Of a stretch of DNA of 64,000 nt, positions 44,701-51,999 are shown in pieces. The notes under the pieces were generated by a model, which worked only from the letters and a program-made list of their open reading frames with translations, was not told the DNA's origin and made no database searches. Source of the DNA: Nocardia harenae NBRC 108248 (GTDB lineage Bacteria > Actinomycetota > Actinomycetes > Mycobacteriales > Mycobacteriaceae); the NCBI RefSeq assembly GCF_001612885.1, contig NZ_BDBH01000001.1, positions 124,001-188,000 of the forward strand, read 5' to 3'. Each line of letters starts with the position of its first letter. The first letter of the stretch is position 1. Made by a program: the position numbers and the translations under genes.

Positions 44701-45435
44701 GCGCGGCGCGGAATCCGGCGCGTCCGCGTGCCCGCCGATCGCTCCCCCGGTCGGCGCGGCCAGGACCGCCGGACCCCGCGCCCCGCGATTGCGGAGCGCG
44801 GCCCCGCCCGCACGCCCATCGCCGCGCTGCCCGCCCGCACGCCCATCACCGCGCTGCCCGCGCCGCGCCGCTCGCCCGGCGCCGGGCCGTCCGCCCGCGC
44901 CCCGGCTCGCCGCGCCCCGGCCGCTCCCGTCCCCGGCGGCCGCGCCCCACCCGTCCCCGGCAGCAGGCGCCCCCTCCCCCCGGCCCTCATTCCGGGAGGA
45001 GGGAGCGCCGCAGCCCGCGACCGCGGGCTGCCCCCGCTCCGGCGCGGAGCCCAGCGAGAGCTCGACGCCGAAGACGGTGGGCAGCCCCCACTCCTTGGCC
45101 GCCTCGGCGAAGCGCACGGTGCCGTAGAAGCCGTTGTGGTCGGTCAGCGCGAGCCCGGAGAGGCCGAGCCGCACGGCCTCTTCCACCAGCTCCTCGGGGT
45201 GCACGGCGCCGTCCAGGAAGCTGTACGCCGAGTGCGTGTGCAGCTCCGCGTAGGGCACCGCCGCGTCGGCGGGCACCGCGGGCCCGGCCCGGTACTCCCC
45301 GCGGCGGCGCGACCACGCCGGGCTGTCGCCGCCATCGCCCGGGAACAGCGACGCCGGATCGGCGCGGCCCGAGCGGCGCCCGGAGAGCACCCGCTCCATC
45401 TCCGCCCAGCTGGGCGGGCCGTGATCCCAGCCCAC
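41794..45435 (-). CDS. dnaE2: Error-prone DNA polymerase III alpha subunit DnaE2
   Basis: SOS-induced C-family polymerase that, with ImuB, carries out damage-tolerant mutagenic synthesis. 1213 residues, about 120 longer than M. tuberculosis DnaE2. PHP domain at the N terminus (YAELHTHSAYSFLDGA), polymerase core with the three-Asp region PDIDLDIESDRREE, helix-hairpin-helix (TGRVELTVPQAESLA) and C-terminal OB fold (VLVAGAVTHRQRPATAGGVTFMNLED). Residues about 131-247 are a Gly/Ala/Arg-rich low-complexity insertion in the PHP domain. It lies 4 bp after the TPR-like gene, which has a LexA box upstream, so both are probably SOS-controlled. Confidence 0.96.
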   Translation of the reverse strand: MGWDHGPPSWAEMERVLSGRRSGRADPASLFPGDGGDSPAWSRRRGEYRAGPAVPADAAVPYAELHTHSAYSFLDGAVHPEELVEEAVRLGLSGLALTDHNGFYGTVRFAEAAKEWGLPTVFGVELSLGSAPERGQPAVAGCGAPSSRNEGRGEGAPAAGDGWGAAAGDGSGRGAASRGAGGRPGAGRAARRGQRGDGRAGGQRGDGRAGGAALRNRGARGPAVLAAPTGGAIGGHADAPDSAPRTGEPDPAGPHLLVLARGAEGYRRLSREVAAAHLAAGEKGILRYDLDALTAAAGGHWHILTGCRKGTVRRALALDVLARDTRTPRAEAALRDLMERFGADRVSVELTHHGIPEDDERNALLIALADRAGVPVLATTGAHFAAPAHRRRAMALAAIRANRGLDEMAGWLAAAGGAHLRSGAEMAGLFADCPAAVAHAAELGRECAFDLRLIAPTLPPFEVPPGHDELSWLRELSYRGAAKRYGPRAENEPAYAQIEHELAVIGRMKFPGYFLVVHDIVDFCHRNGILCQGRGSAANSAVCYAIGITNVDPVGNHLLFERFLAPERDGPPDIDLDIESDRREEAIQHVYTRYGRENAAQVANVITYRGKSAVRDAARALGFSPGQQDAWSKQVSRWSGVAAETGTDIPADVLELASELEGLPRHLGIHSGGMVICDRPIADVCPVEWARMAGRSVLQWDKDDCAAIDLVKFDLLGLGMLSALHYMIDLVGEHIGETVELHAIDLGEPAVYAMLARADSVGVFQVESRAQMATLPRLKPREFYDLVVEVALIRPGPIQGGSVHPYIRRRNGEPYQLDHEALRPTLERTYGVPLFQEQLMQLAVDVAGFTAAEADELRRAMGSKRSKARMERLRERLFAGMRARHGITGEVAERIYEQMYAFANFGFPESHSQSFAALVFYSAWFKLHYPAAFCAGLLRAQPMGFYSPQSLVADARRHGVVVHGPDVNAGRAEPTLERRGTEVRLGLAAVRHIGDELAARIVAAREEGGPYTSFTDLTGRVELTVPQAESLATAGALGALAGPRRSALWAAGAAAGERPDRLPGIGAATAAPALPGMSGLELAAADVWATGVSPDSYPTEFLRAYLDSLDVRPAAELLEVRDGTRVLVAGAVTHRQRPATAGGVTFMNLEDETGMVNVVCSVGLWQRHRRLAQSASALIVRGLVQNAEGAVSVVAEHLQPLDLRMASKSRDFR
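44807..44860 (-). repeat. 27-bp tandem repeat within the DnaE2 insertion
   Basis: Two almost identical 27-bp units encode QRGDGRAGG twice inside the low-complexity PHP insertion of DnaE2. They show how slippage may have expanded the segment. Confidence 0.8.
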
Positions 45436-45439
45436 GGGC

Positions 45440-45892
45440 TCAGGCCGAGAGCCGCTCGGTGGAGCCGGCCGCGAGCGCCTGCTCCACGTGCTCCAGCCCG
45501 GACCGGATGATGTCGCCGTACGCGTCGTGGGCCAGCACGTCGAGGTGCCCGCGCGCGATGGTGAGCTGCATCCGGGCCGACTCGAAATCGCCGGTGCGGC
45601 GCTGGCTGTCGGCCAGGTTCAGGTAGAGCGAGGGGAGGAAGCCGCGTAGCCCCTCGTCCAGCGGGACGCCGTAGGCGAAGACCGCCGCCAGCGCCCGCTG
45701 ATCCCAGTACAGCGCGTCCTCCGCGCAGTCCTGGACGTCCGCGAGGTGGTGCGCGACCACGCACCGCTGCACGGGATCACCGTCCTCGCCGAGCTCCTCC
45801 CAGACCTCCATGAGCGCGCGTCGCGCTGCCGCACGGTCCACACCTCCGAGCCGCACCGCGGCGTAGATATCCGCCATCCGATCGTCCGCCAT
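45440..45892 (-). CDS. TPR-like small protein upstream of dnaE2
   Basis: 150 residues from the ATG at 45892 (MADDRMADIYAAVRLG). Helical, with two TPR-like pairs (VVAHHLADVQDCAEDALYWDQRALAAVFAYG and FLPSLYLNLADSQRRTGDFESARMQLTIARGHL). No catalytic motif. It is 4 bp upstream of dnaE2 on the same strand and the LexA box at 45935-45950 lies 43 bp before its start, so it is the first gene of the SOS-regulated dnaE2 transcript here. A role in damage tolerance is a reasonable inference but is not established. Confidence 0.75.
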   Translation of the reverse strand: MADDRMADIYAAVRLGGVDRAAARRALMEVWEELGEDGDPVQRCVVAHHLADVQDCAEDALYWDQRALAAVFAYGVPLDEGLRGFLPSLYLNLADSQRRTGDFESARMQLTIARGHLDVLAHDAYGDIIRSGLEHVEQALAAGSTERLSA

Positions 45893-45934
45893 GCGCCGAG
45901 TATCGCACATGTGTTCGAACGTTTCGAGTGGTGA

Positions 45935-45950
45935 TCGAACATACGTTCGC
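45935..45950 (-). promoter_or_regulatory. LexA (SOS) box for the TPR-like gene and dnaE2
   Basis: TCGAACATACGTTCGC matches the actinobacterial SOS palindrome TCGAAC-N4-GTTCGA at 15 of 16 positions (C for the final A). It lies 43 bp upstream of the first gene of the dnaE2 unit. A weaker related element (TTCGAACGTTTCGA) is at 45914-45927. Confidence 0.85.
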
Positions 45951-46001
45951 AAATTCCGGGTTACTCGGCGGTCAGCTCGGCCACTGTTCTTGGCAGGGCA
46001 T

Positions 46002-46017
46002 CTTACTTGAGAGTAAG
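46002..46017. promoter_or_regulatory. 16-bp inverted repeat overlapping the SDR promoter
   Basis: CTTACT-TGAG-AGTAAG has perfect 6-bp arms and ends 8 bp before the SDR start at 46026. It looks like an operator for a TetR- or GntR-type repressor that is not encoded next to it. Confidence 0.55.
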
Positions 46018-46025
46018 TTCAGGCC

Positions 46026-46955
46026 ATGGGTGAAACTCTGACCGGGAGGCACGTGCTGATCACAGGCGCCTCCTCCGGGATCGGGCGGGCCGCCGCGCTC
46101 GCCGTCGCGGCCAAGGGGGCGACCGTGTTCCTGCTGGCCCGGCGCGCGGACGAGCTCGAGGAGGCGGTCGCCGAGGTGCGCGCGGCCGGCGGCGACGCGT
46201 ACGGCTACCGCTGCGACATCACCGACACCGAGTCGGTGGAGCGCACGGTCTTCGCCATCCAGCGCGACCACGGCCACGTGGACATGCTGGTCAACAATGC
46301 GGGCCGCTCCATCCGGCGGGCGATCCACCGCTCCACCGACCGGCTGCACGACTTCGAGCGCACTATGGCGGTGAACTATTTCGGCGCGCTCCGGCTCACC
46401 TTCGCGGTACTGCCGCAGATGCGCGAGCGGCGCTTCGGGCACATCGTGAACATCAGCAGCGCCGGGGTGCAGGTGGCCACCCCGCGCTTCGCCGCTTACC
46501 TGGCCAGCAAGGCGGCGCTGGACAAGTTCACCGAGGTGGCGGCGGTGGAGACGATGGCGGACGGGGTCACCTTCACGACCATCCACATGCCGCTGGTGCG
46601 CACCCCGATGATCGCGCCGAGCGGGAATCAGGGCCCCGCCGAGACGCCGGAGTGGGCGGCGGCGACCATCGTGCGGGCGCTGGTCGAACGGCCGCGGCGG
46701 ATCGATGTGCCGCTCGGCACCATCGCCGAGTACGGTGCACTGCTCACCCCCCGGTTGCGCGACCGCATCCTGCACCGCTACTACCGGGCGCTGCCCGACT
46801 CGCCCGCCGCCAAGGGGGAGGACGGCGACGGGAGCGCCGCCCCTGAGCCGGATTCGGGGTGGGCCGAGCCCGCTCGATCGCGCTCGACACCGCTGCGGGT
46901 CACCGGGACCGCGCTGCGCCGGGTCGGCCGCTGGGTGCCGGGCACGCACTGGTGA
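46026..46955 (+). CDS. SDR family NAD(P)-dependent oxidoreductase
   Basis: 309 residues. Cofactor motif TGASSGIG at residues 13-20, NNAG in VDMLVNNAG, Ser in NISSAG and the active Tyr/Lys in YLASK. ARR after the second strand favours NADP(H). The C-terminal 60 residues are an extended Pro/Ser/Arg-rich tail not needed for the fold. This type is usually a lipid or alcohol dehydrogenase. It is divergent from the dnaE2 unit and convergent with imuB (13 bp), and a 16-bp palindrome sits directly in front of its start. Confidence 0.88.
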   Translation: MGETLTGRHVLITGASSGIGRAAALAVAAKGATVFLLARRADELEEAVAEVRAAGGDAYGYRCDITDTESVERTVFAIQRDHGHVDMLVNNAGRSIRRAIHRSTDRLHDFERTMAVNYFGALRLTFAVLPQMRERRFGHIVNISSAGVQVATPRFAAYLASKAALDKFTEVAAVETMADGVTFTTIHMPLVRTPMIAPSGNQGPAETPEWAAATIVRALVERPRRIDVPLGTIAEYGALLTPRLRDRILHRYYRALPDSPAAKGEDGDGSAAPEPDSGWAEPARSRSTPLRVTGTALRRVGRWVPGTHW

Positions 46956-46968
46956 CGCGGGCGCGCGG

Positions 46969-48531
46969 TCAGGCGTAGACGCCCTCGGCGCACCAGCCGC
47001 CGTCCCGGTAGGCGAGCAGCAGCACCCGCGCCTCGGCGGGCGCGCCGTCCAGCCGGACCTGCGCGCGGGCGCGGACCGTCGCCGAGCCCGGCGCCCACCA
47101 GCGCTCGTCCACCGGCCACGGCCCGGCCCAGCCCACCAGCGCCCACGCCCGGCTGCCCCAGCGCAGCCGGGCCGGGGCGGTGCTGAAGACGCCGCGCTCG
47201 GTGACCTCGACGGCGGCGCCGTCGGCCGCCTCGAGCCGGACCGCGGGCTGGTCGACCAGCACGACGCCGGGGGCGGGCTCGGGCAGGCGGCCGGGCCAGG
47301 GCAGCGCCGGATCGGCGGCGGGCACCCGCTCGTCGCCGAGCGCGACCATGGTCACCCGCTCCCCCGGCCCGCGCCCGCCGCTGAGCACCCCGAACTGCAC
47401 CGCCTCCCCGCCGAGCAGCCCCTGCACCCGGATGAGCGCGCGGCGCGCCTGCCCCTCGGTCTCCCCCGAGCCGCCCCACAGCCCGAGCTGCAGCGCCCCG
47501 GCGGGCACCACCTCGCTCGGCTCCAGCCGGAGCACGGTGATCGGGCCGGTGGGGCGGGAGCGATGGGTGAGCCAGCCGTCCAGCTGCCAGCGCACCCGGT
47601 CCGCCGTCCCGGCGGCGGTGAGCGGCTCGGCACAGCGCCAGACCCGCGAGAGCTCCTCGCCCGCTTCGGTTTCCGCGCTCACCACCAGCCGGGTGCAGGC
47701 GGTGCCCGCGGCGGCGAGCGCGGCGTGCAGCCGGGTGGCGAGCATGCGGCCGGCGAAGGCGGCGGCGTCCACCCGGTCGATCGGCGGGTCGCAGCGGTAG
47801 ACCACGGTGAACTCGGGCGGCGGGCGGCGGGCGGAGACGGCGCGCTCCGGCAGCGCGCGGGCGCAGCGGTGCGCGGCGATGGCGTCGGCGCCGAAGCGGG
47901 AGGCGATCTCGGCCGGGGTGAGCGCCGCGAAATCGCCGATCCGGCGCAGGCCGAGGCGGTGCAGCAGGTCGACCAGGTCGGCGCGGTACTTCGCGTCGGC
48001 GCCCGGCTCGGCCGCGAGCTCGGCCACCGGGAGCGGGGCAAGGAACTCGGCGCCGCCGCCCGGCGCGACGATGGCGCCGCGGCGGGCGGCGAGCACGGCG
48101 GTGGAGAGCGAGTCGGCGATGCCGACCGCGGCCTCCGCGCCCGCCGCCGCCACCGCGTCCACCAGCCGCTCGGCCGCTGCTTCCTCGGAGCCGAAGTAGC
48201 GGGCGGCGCCGCGGGCGGCCAGCACGAGCAGACCGGGGCGCAGCACCTCGACGCCGGGCACCGTCGCCTCCACCGCGGTGACGATCGGCTCGAAGAGGCG
48301 GGCATCGCGGTCCTGGTCCGCGCCGGCCAGGAAGATCTCCGGGCAGCGGGCCTGGGCCTCACGGCGGCGCAGGCCGCGCCTGACCCCGCCCGCCCGCGCG
48401 GTGGCGGTACAGGCGACCACCCGATTGGCGGCGAGCACCGCCACCGGGCGATGCGCCGGGATCTGCGCTACGGCAGCGGCAGCTACAGCAGGCCAGTCGG
48501 CGCACCAGACCGCGAGCTGGCGGTGTTTCAT
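46969..48531 (-). CDS. imuB: ImuB, catalytically inactive Y-family polymerase of the mutasome
   Basis: About 520 residues from the ATG at 48531 (MKHRQLAVWCADWPAVAA). It has the Y-family polymerase fold (RRGLRRREAQARCPE, GVEVLRPGLLVLAARGAARYFG, ALTPAEIASRFG) but lacks the paired acids of the catalytic YSxDE motif, as in M. tuberculosis ImuB. It acts as the hub linking the beta clamp and DnaE2. A LexA box lies 93 bp upstream. The usual partner imuA' is not adjacent: the upstream 222 bp contain only the SOS box and then a divergent kinase gene. Confidence 0.9.
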   Translation of the reverse strand: MKHRQLAVWCADWPAVAAAAVAQIPAHRPVAVLAANRVVACTATARAGGVRRGLRRREAQARCPEIFLAGADQDRDARLFEPIVTAVEATVPGVEVLRPGLLVLAARGAARYFGSEEAAAERLVDAVAAAGAEAAVGIADSLSTAVLAARRGAIVAPGGGAEFLAPLPVAELAAEPGADAKYRADLVDLLHRLGLRRIGDFAALTPAEIASRFGADAIAAHRCARALPERAVSARRPPPEFTVVYRCDPPIDRVDAAAFAGRMLATRLHAALAAAGTACTRLVVSAETEAGEELSRVWRCAEPLTAAGTADRVRWQLDGWLTHRSRPTGPITVLRLEPSEVVPAGALQLGLWGGSGETEGQARRALIRVQGLLGGEAVQFGVLSGGRGPGERVTMVALGDERVPAADPALPWPGRLPEPAPGVVLVDQPAVRLEAADGAAVEVTERGVFSTAPARLRWGSRAWALVGWAGPWPVDERWWAPGSATVRARAQVRLDGAPAEARVLLLAYRDGGWCAEGVYA

Positions 48532-48623
48532 TGGGCCCGGGGCTGGGTTGGGCAAAGGCGGCCGGAGGTGGCGGGATCTGTTCATGATTACCTCACCTCC
48601 GGCCTCCAGCTATCGATCCGCAA

Positions 48624-48639
48624 TCGAATATACGTTCGA
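48624..48639 (-). promoter_or_regulatory. LexA (SOS) box for imuB
   Basis: TCGAATATACGTTCGA differs from the TCGAAC-N4-GTTCGA consensus only at one position (T for C). It lies 93 bp upstream of imuB and mirrors the box in front of the dnaE2 unit, so both mutasome genes here are probably LexA-controlled. Confidence 0.85.
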
Positions 48640-48753
48640 GCGACGCGAAGGGGAAGCCGACCCCGGGTCGGCTCCGCTGCCCGAACCGGACGCCCGGCGC
48701 ACCCCGGCCCCGAATCAGGTCGCCTACCAGAGCTTTCCGCTACCCTGCACACC

Positions 48754-49884
48754 ATGATCGATCGCCCCCGCCCCATCATCGGCCCGGACTACCTGGTGGC
48801 CGGCCGATACCGGCTCCAGTCGAAGATCGGCGGCGGCGGAATGGGCGCCGTGTGGCTGGCGCTCGACCGGCTGCTGAACCGCGATGTGGCGATCAAGCAG
48901 GTGCTCACGACGGCGGGGCTGGACGAGGCGACGGCGCGGGAGGTGCGGGAGCAGATCATGCACGAGGGCCGGGTCGCGGCGAAGCTCTCGCACGAGCACG
49001 CCATCGCGGTCTACGACGTGGTGCTGGAGGCCGGCGAGCCCTGGCTGGTGATGGAGCACCTGCCCTCGCGCAGCGTCGCGCGGGCGCTGGCGCTGGTCGA
49101 GGCGCTCCCCCCGGTGGAGGTGGCGCAGATCGGCGCGCAGGTGGCGGACGCGCTGGCCACCGCGCACGCGGCGGGCATCGTGCACCGCGACATCAAGCCG
49201 GGCAATATCCTGGTCGCCGACCGCGGCCCCGAGGTCGGCAAGGCCAAGCTCAGCGATTTCGGCATCTCCAGCGGCGCGGGCGACCCCGCCGACCACCAGG
49301 ACGGCATCATCACCGGCACCCCGGCCTACCTCCCGCCGGAGGTGGCGCGCGGCGCGGCGCCGACCACCGCCAGCGACGTCTTCTCGCTCGGCGCGACGCT
49401 CTACACCGCCATCGAGGGCCAGCCGCCCTTCGGCTTCGACGAGGACAGCGACGCCGTGGTGGCCAGGGCAGCCATGGCGCAGATCATCCCGCCCACCCGC
49501 AGCGGCGTGCTCACCAACGCGCTGCTGCACATGATGGAGCCGGCCCCGCAGCGGCGGCCGAGCATGGCCGAGGCGCGCGACGAGATCCTGACCGCCGCCT
49601 TCGGTCCGGGCACCGCCCCCTACATTCTCGGCGCGCCGGTGCGCACCGAGGACGGCACCATTCCGGCCTGGGCGGCCCGCAACTCGGCCTCCGGGCTGCG
49701 CAGCCCGCACTCCGCGCCGCTGCCCCGCCCGCACGCGGGGGCGCAGGCGGCGCCGCAGCGGCTCGGCACCGGCGCCACCGGCGGCAGCGGCTTCACCAGC
49801 AACCCCGGCGCGCCGCTCGCGGTCGCCGCCGGGCTGCTCATCGGGCTGGTGCTGGTGATCGCGATCATCATCGTCGCGCTGTAG
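48754..49884 (+). CDS. Serine/threonine protein kinase, tail-anchored
   Basis: 376 residues from ATG 48754 (MIDRPRPIIGPDYLVAGRYR). The open frame to 46705 is antisense to imuB and not coding. Hanks-type kinase domain (18-275): Gly-rich loop GGGGMGAVW, Lys in VAIKQV, HRDIKPGN, DFGISSG. A Pro/Ala-rich linker follows, then a C-terminal TM helix (VAAGLLIGLVLVIAIIIVAL) that ends the protein, so there is no extracellular sensor domain. A TACCCT element about 8 nt before the ATG suggests a leaderless transcript. Substrates are unknown. It is convergent with the response regulator (3 bp apart). Confidence 0.92.
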   Translation: MIDRPRPIIGPDYLVAGRYRLQSKIGGGGMGAVWLALDRLLNRDVAIKQVLTTAGLDEATAREVREQIMHEGRVAAKLSHEHAIAVYDVVLEAGEPWLVMEHLPSRSVARALALVEALPPVEVAQIGAQVADALATAHAAGIVHRDIKPGNILVADRGPEVGKAKLSDFGISSGAGDPADHQDGIITGTPAYLPPEVARGAAPTTASDVFSLGATLYTAIEGQPPFGFDEDSDAVVARAAMAQIIPPTRSGVLTNALLHMMEPAPQRRPSMAEARDEILTAAFGPGTAPYILGAPVRTEDGTIPAWAARNSASGLRSPHSAPLPRPHAGAQAAPQRLGTGATGGSGFTSNPGAPLAVAAGLLIGLVLVIAIIIVAL

Positions 49885-49887
49885 GGG

Positions 49888-50529
49888 TCAGTCGATCCGG
49901 CGGCGGTGCGCCCAGCGGGTCAGGGCATTGCGGTTGGACTGCTGGGTCTTGCGGAGCACGTTCGAGGCGTGCGTCTCCACGGTCTTCACCGAGATGAAGA
50001 GCGCCTCGGCGATCTCCCGGTAGGTGTAGCCGCGGGCAAGCAGCCGCAGCACCTCCAGCTCGCGCGGGGTGAGCGAGTCCAGCTCGGGGTCGAGCGGCGG
50101 CTCCGGCACCGGGGAGCGGCCGGTGAAGGAGTCGAGCACGAAACCGGCGAGCCGCGGGCTGAAGACGGCGTCGCCGCCCGCGACCCGGCGGATGCTGTCG
50201 GCGAGCTCGGCGCCGGAGATGGTCTTGGTGACGTAGCCGCGGGCGCCCGCCCTGATCACCGCGATGACGTCCTCGGCCGCATCCGAGACGCTGAGCGCCA
50301 GGCAGACCGGGCCGTCGTCGATGCCGTTGAGCACCGCGACCCCGCCGCCGTCCGGCATGTGCACATCCAGCAGCACCACGTCGGGCCTGGCGGTATTGAT
50401 GCCGGAGACCGCGGCGGCGACCCCGCCCGCCTCGCCGATCACCTCCATATCGGCCTCCCGCCCCAGCTCGGCCCTGACCCCCGACCGGAAGACGGCGTGA
50501 TCGTCGACCAGAAAGACGCGCACACTCAC
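49888..50529 (-). CDS. NarL/LuxR family response regulator
   Basis: 213 residues. Receiver domain with acidic pocket VDDHAVFRSGV, phospho-acceptor Asp in VLLDVHMPDGGG and Lys in YVTKTISG. The C-terminal LuxR-type HTH follows (LTPRELEVLRLLARGYTYREIAEALFISVKTVETHASNVLRKT). It lies 43 bp after the PspC-domain histidine kinase on the same strand, so they form a two-component pair. It probably controls the divergent PspC-membrane protein genes at 52000 and 53621 and its own operon, as in related actinobacterial clusters beside guaA. Confidence 0.93.
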   Translation of the reverse strand: MSVRVFLVDDHAVFRSGVRAELGREADMEVIGEAGGVAAAVSGINTARPDVVLLDVHMPDGGGVAVLNGIDDGPVCLALSVSDAAEDVIAVIRAGARGYVTKTISGAELADSIRRVAGGDAVFSPRLAGFVLDSFTGRSPVPEPPLDPELDSLTPRELEVLRLLARGYTYREIAEALFISVKTVETHASNVLRKTQQSNRNALTRWAHRRRID

Positions 50530-50572
50530 CGGTTACTCCTCCTCGTCACCCGGCCATCATGCACGGGGGAAC

Positions 50573-51883
50573 TCACGACCGGGCCACCGAGGCGCCCGCT
50601 ACCGCATCGCCCGGCCCGGCGCCGGGCTCGCCCTCGGCCTCCGCCCCGGAATCACTGCGCGGCATGACGATCCGCACTTCGGTGCCGCGGCCGGGGGTGG
50701 AGCGCACCTCGACGGTGCCGCCGCGCCGCTCGATCCGGCCGCGCACCGAGCGCGCCAGCCCCTGCCGGTCGGCCGGGATGTCGTCCGGGTCGAAGCCGAT
50801 GCCGCGATCCCGGACGAACACGCTGACCTGGTGCGGCTCCGCCTCGGCGAAGAGGTCGATCTCCGGGACGCCCGCGTGCTTGGCCGCGTTCACCAGCGCC
50901 TCCCGGCCCGCCCCGAGCAGCGCGGTGAAGTGCTCCTTCGGCAGCCCGCTGCCGGTGTCATCGATATCCATGCTGACGTCGCCGACGGTCACCGGGGTCA
51001 CCTTCACCCCGTGCTGGTCCTCCACCTCGCCCGCGATGGTGCGCAGCGCGGCGGCCAGGCTCGACGGCGCGGGGCCCGCGTCCTCGAAGAGCCAGCGCCG
51101 CAGCTCCCGCTCCTGGCTGCGGGCCAGCCGCAGCACCTCCTGCGGGTCGGCCGCCTGGCGTTGGATGAGCGCGAGCGTCTGCAGCACCGAGTCGTGCAGG
51201 TGCGAGGCGATCTCCTCGCGCTCCTCGTTGCGGATGCGGGCGGCGCGCTCGGCGTTCAGCGCGCGCACGGTCTTCAGCCAGAGCGGGACGGTGAGCAGCC
51301 CGGCCCCGACCAGCGTGACCCCGACCGCGAGCAGCGCCGGGCCGAGCGAGCCGAGGTCGATCCTGGCCAGCACCACGACGCCGAGCCCGACCACCACCAG
51401 GGTGACCCCCGAGATGATCCGCGACCAGGTGATCACCGTCGGCTTGGCGGGCAGCCCGAGCAGCGAGCGCGGCACGCTGCCCTCGGCGTCGTACTCGCGC
51501 CAGACCAGCGCGGCGCCGACCGCCACCACCACGATCGGCGCCACGATGCCCGCGATCCGCCCGCTGAACAGCCAGGACACCGCGACCGCGAGCCCGATGC
51601 CGAGCAGCACCAGCCCGACCGCCTGCCGCCGCTCCTCGCCGGAGGCCTCCTCGGTGTCGGCCCCGGCCGGGGTGAAGAGCCAGAGCAGGCCGTAGCCGAA
51701 GATGCCCGCCCCGGCCAGCGCGGAGAGCAGCACGAAGGCCATCCGCACCTGGAAGACCCGGATGCCGAGGTGATCCGCGACCCCGCCCGCGACGCCGCCG
51801 ATCACCCGGCCGCCGGTGCGCCGCACCAGCCGCGCCGGGGACTGCGGCTCGATGGGCACGGGGGTGACGGTGGCGGGTGGCAT
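50573..51883 (-). CDS. Sensor histidine kinase with N-terminal PspC domain
   Basis: 436 residues. An N-terminal PspC domain (RRTGGRVIGGVAGGVADHLGIRVFQVRMAFVLLSALAGAGIF) and further TM helices form the sensor. The HisKA_3 phospho-site is in SHLHDSVLQTLALIQRQA, and the HATPase N-box (GREALVNAAKHA) and G-boxes (DRGIGFD, STPGRGTEV) are intact. PspC domains sense membrane stress in other bacteria, and the divergent gene encodes another PspC protein, so the pair probably monitors the envelope. It is transcribed with the response regulator, and 116 bp separate it from the divergent start at 52000. Confidence 0.93.
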   Translation of the reverse strand: MPPATVTPVPIEPQSPARLVRRTGGRVIGGVAGGVADHLGIRVFQVRMAFVLLSALAGAGIFGYGLLWLFTPAGADTEEASGEERRQAVGLVLLGIGLAVAVSWLFSGRIAGIVAPIVVVAVGAALVWREYDAEGSVPRSLLGLPAKPTVITWSRIISGVTLVVVGLGVVVLARIDLGSLGPALLAVGVTLVGAGLLTVPLWLKTVRALNAERAARIRNEEREEIASHLHDSVLQTLALIQRQAADPQEVLRLARSQERELRRWLFEDAGPAPSSLAAALRTIAGEVEDQHGVKVTPVTVGDVSMDIDDTGSGLPKEHFTALLGAGREALVNAAKHAGVPEIDLFAEAEPHQVSVFVRDRGIGFDPDDIPADRQGLARSVRGRIERRGGTVEVRSTPGRGTEVRIVMPRSDSGAEAEGEPGAGPGDAVAGASVARS

Positions 51884-51999
51884 GGTTCCGATGGTGGCAC
51901 GCCGCCGACCGGGGGGACATCGGGAAACACCCTGATGCGCCGGCTCCGGGCAGCGATTCAGGGTTACCCCCGATGCGCGAAAGCCCAGGTCTCGCCACC

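Noticed and set aside
41845..45510. 1221-residue open frame opposite dnaE2
   Set aside because: Shadow of dnaE2. Repetitive acidic/His composition and no domains.
46705..48753. N-terminal extension of the kinase frame
   Set aside because: Lies antisense to imuB, with Arg/Pro-rich composition. The kinase starts at 48754.
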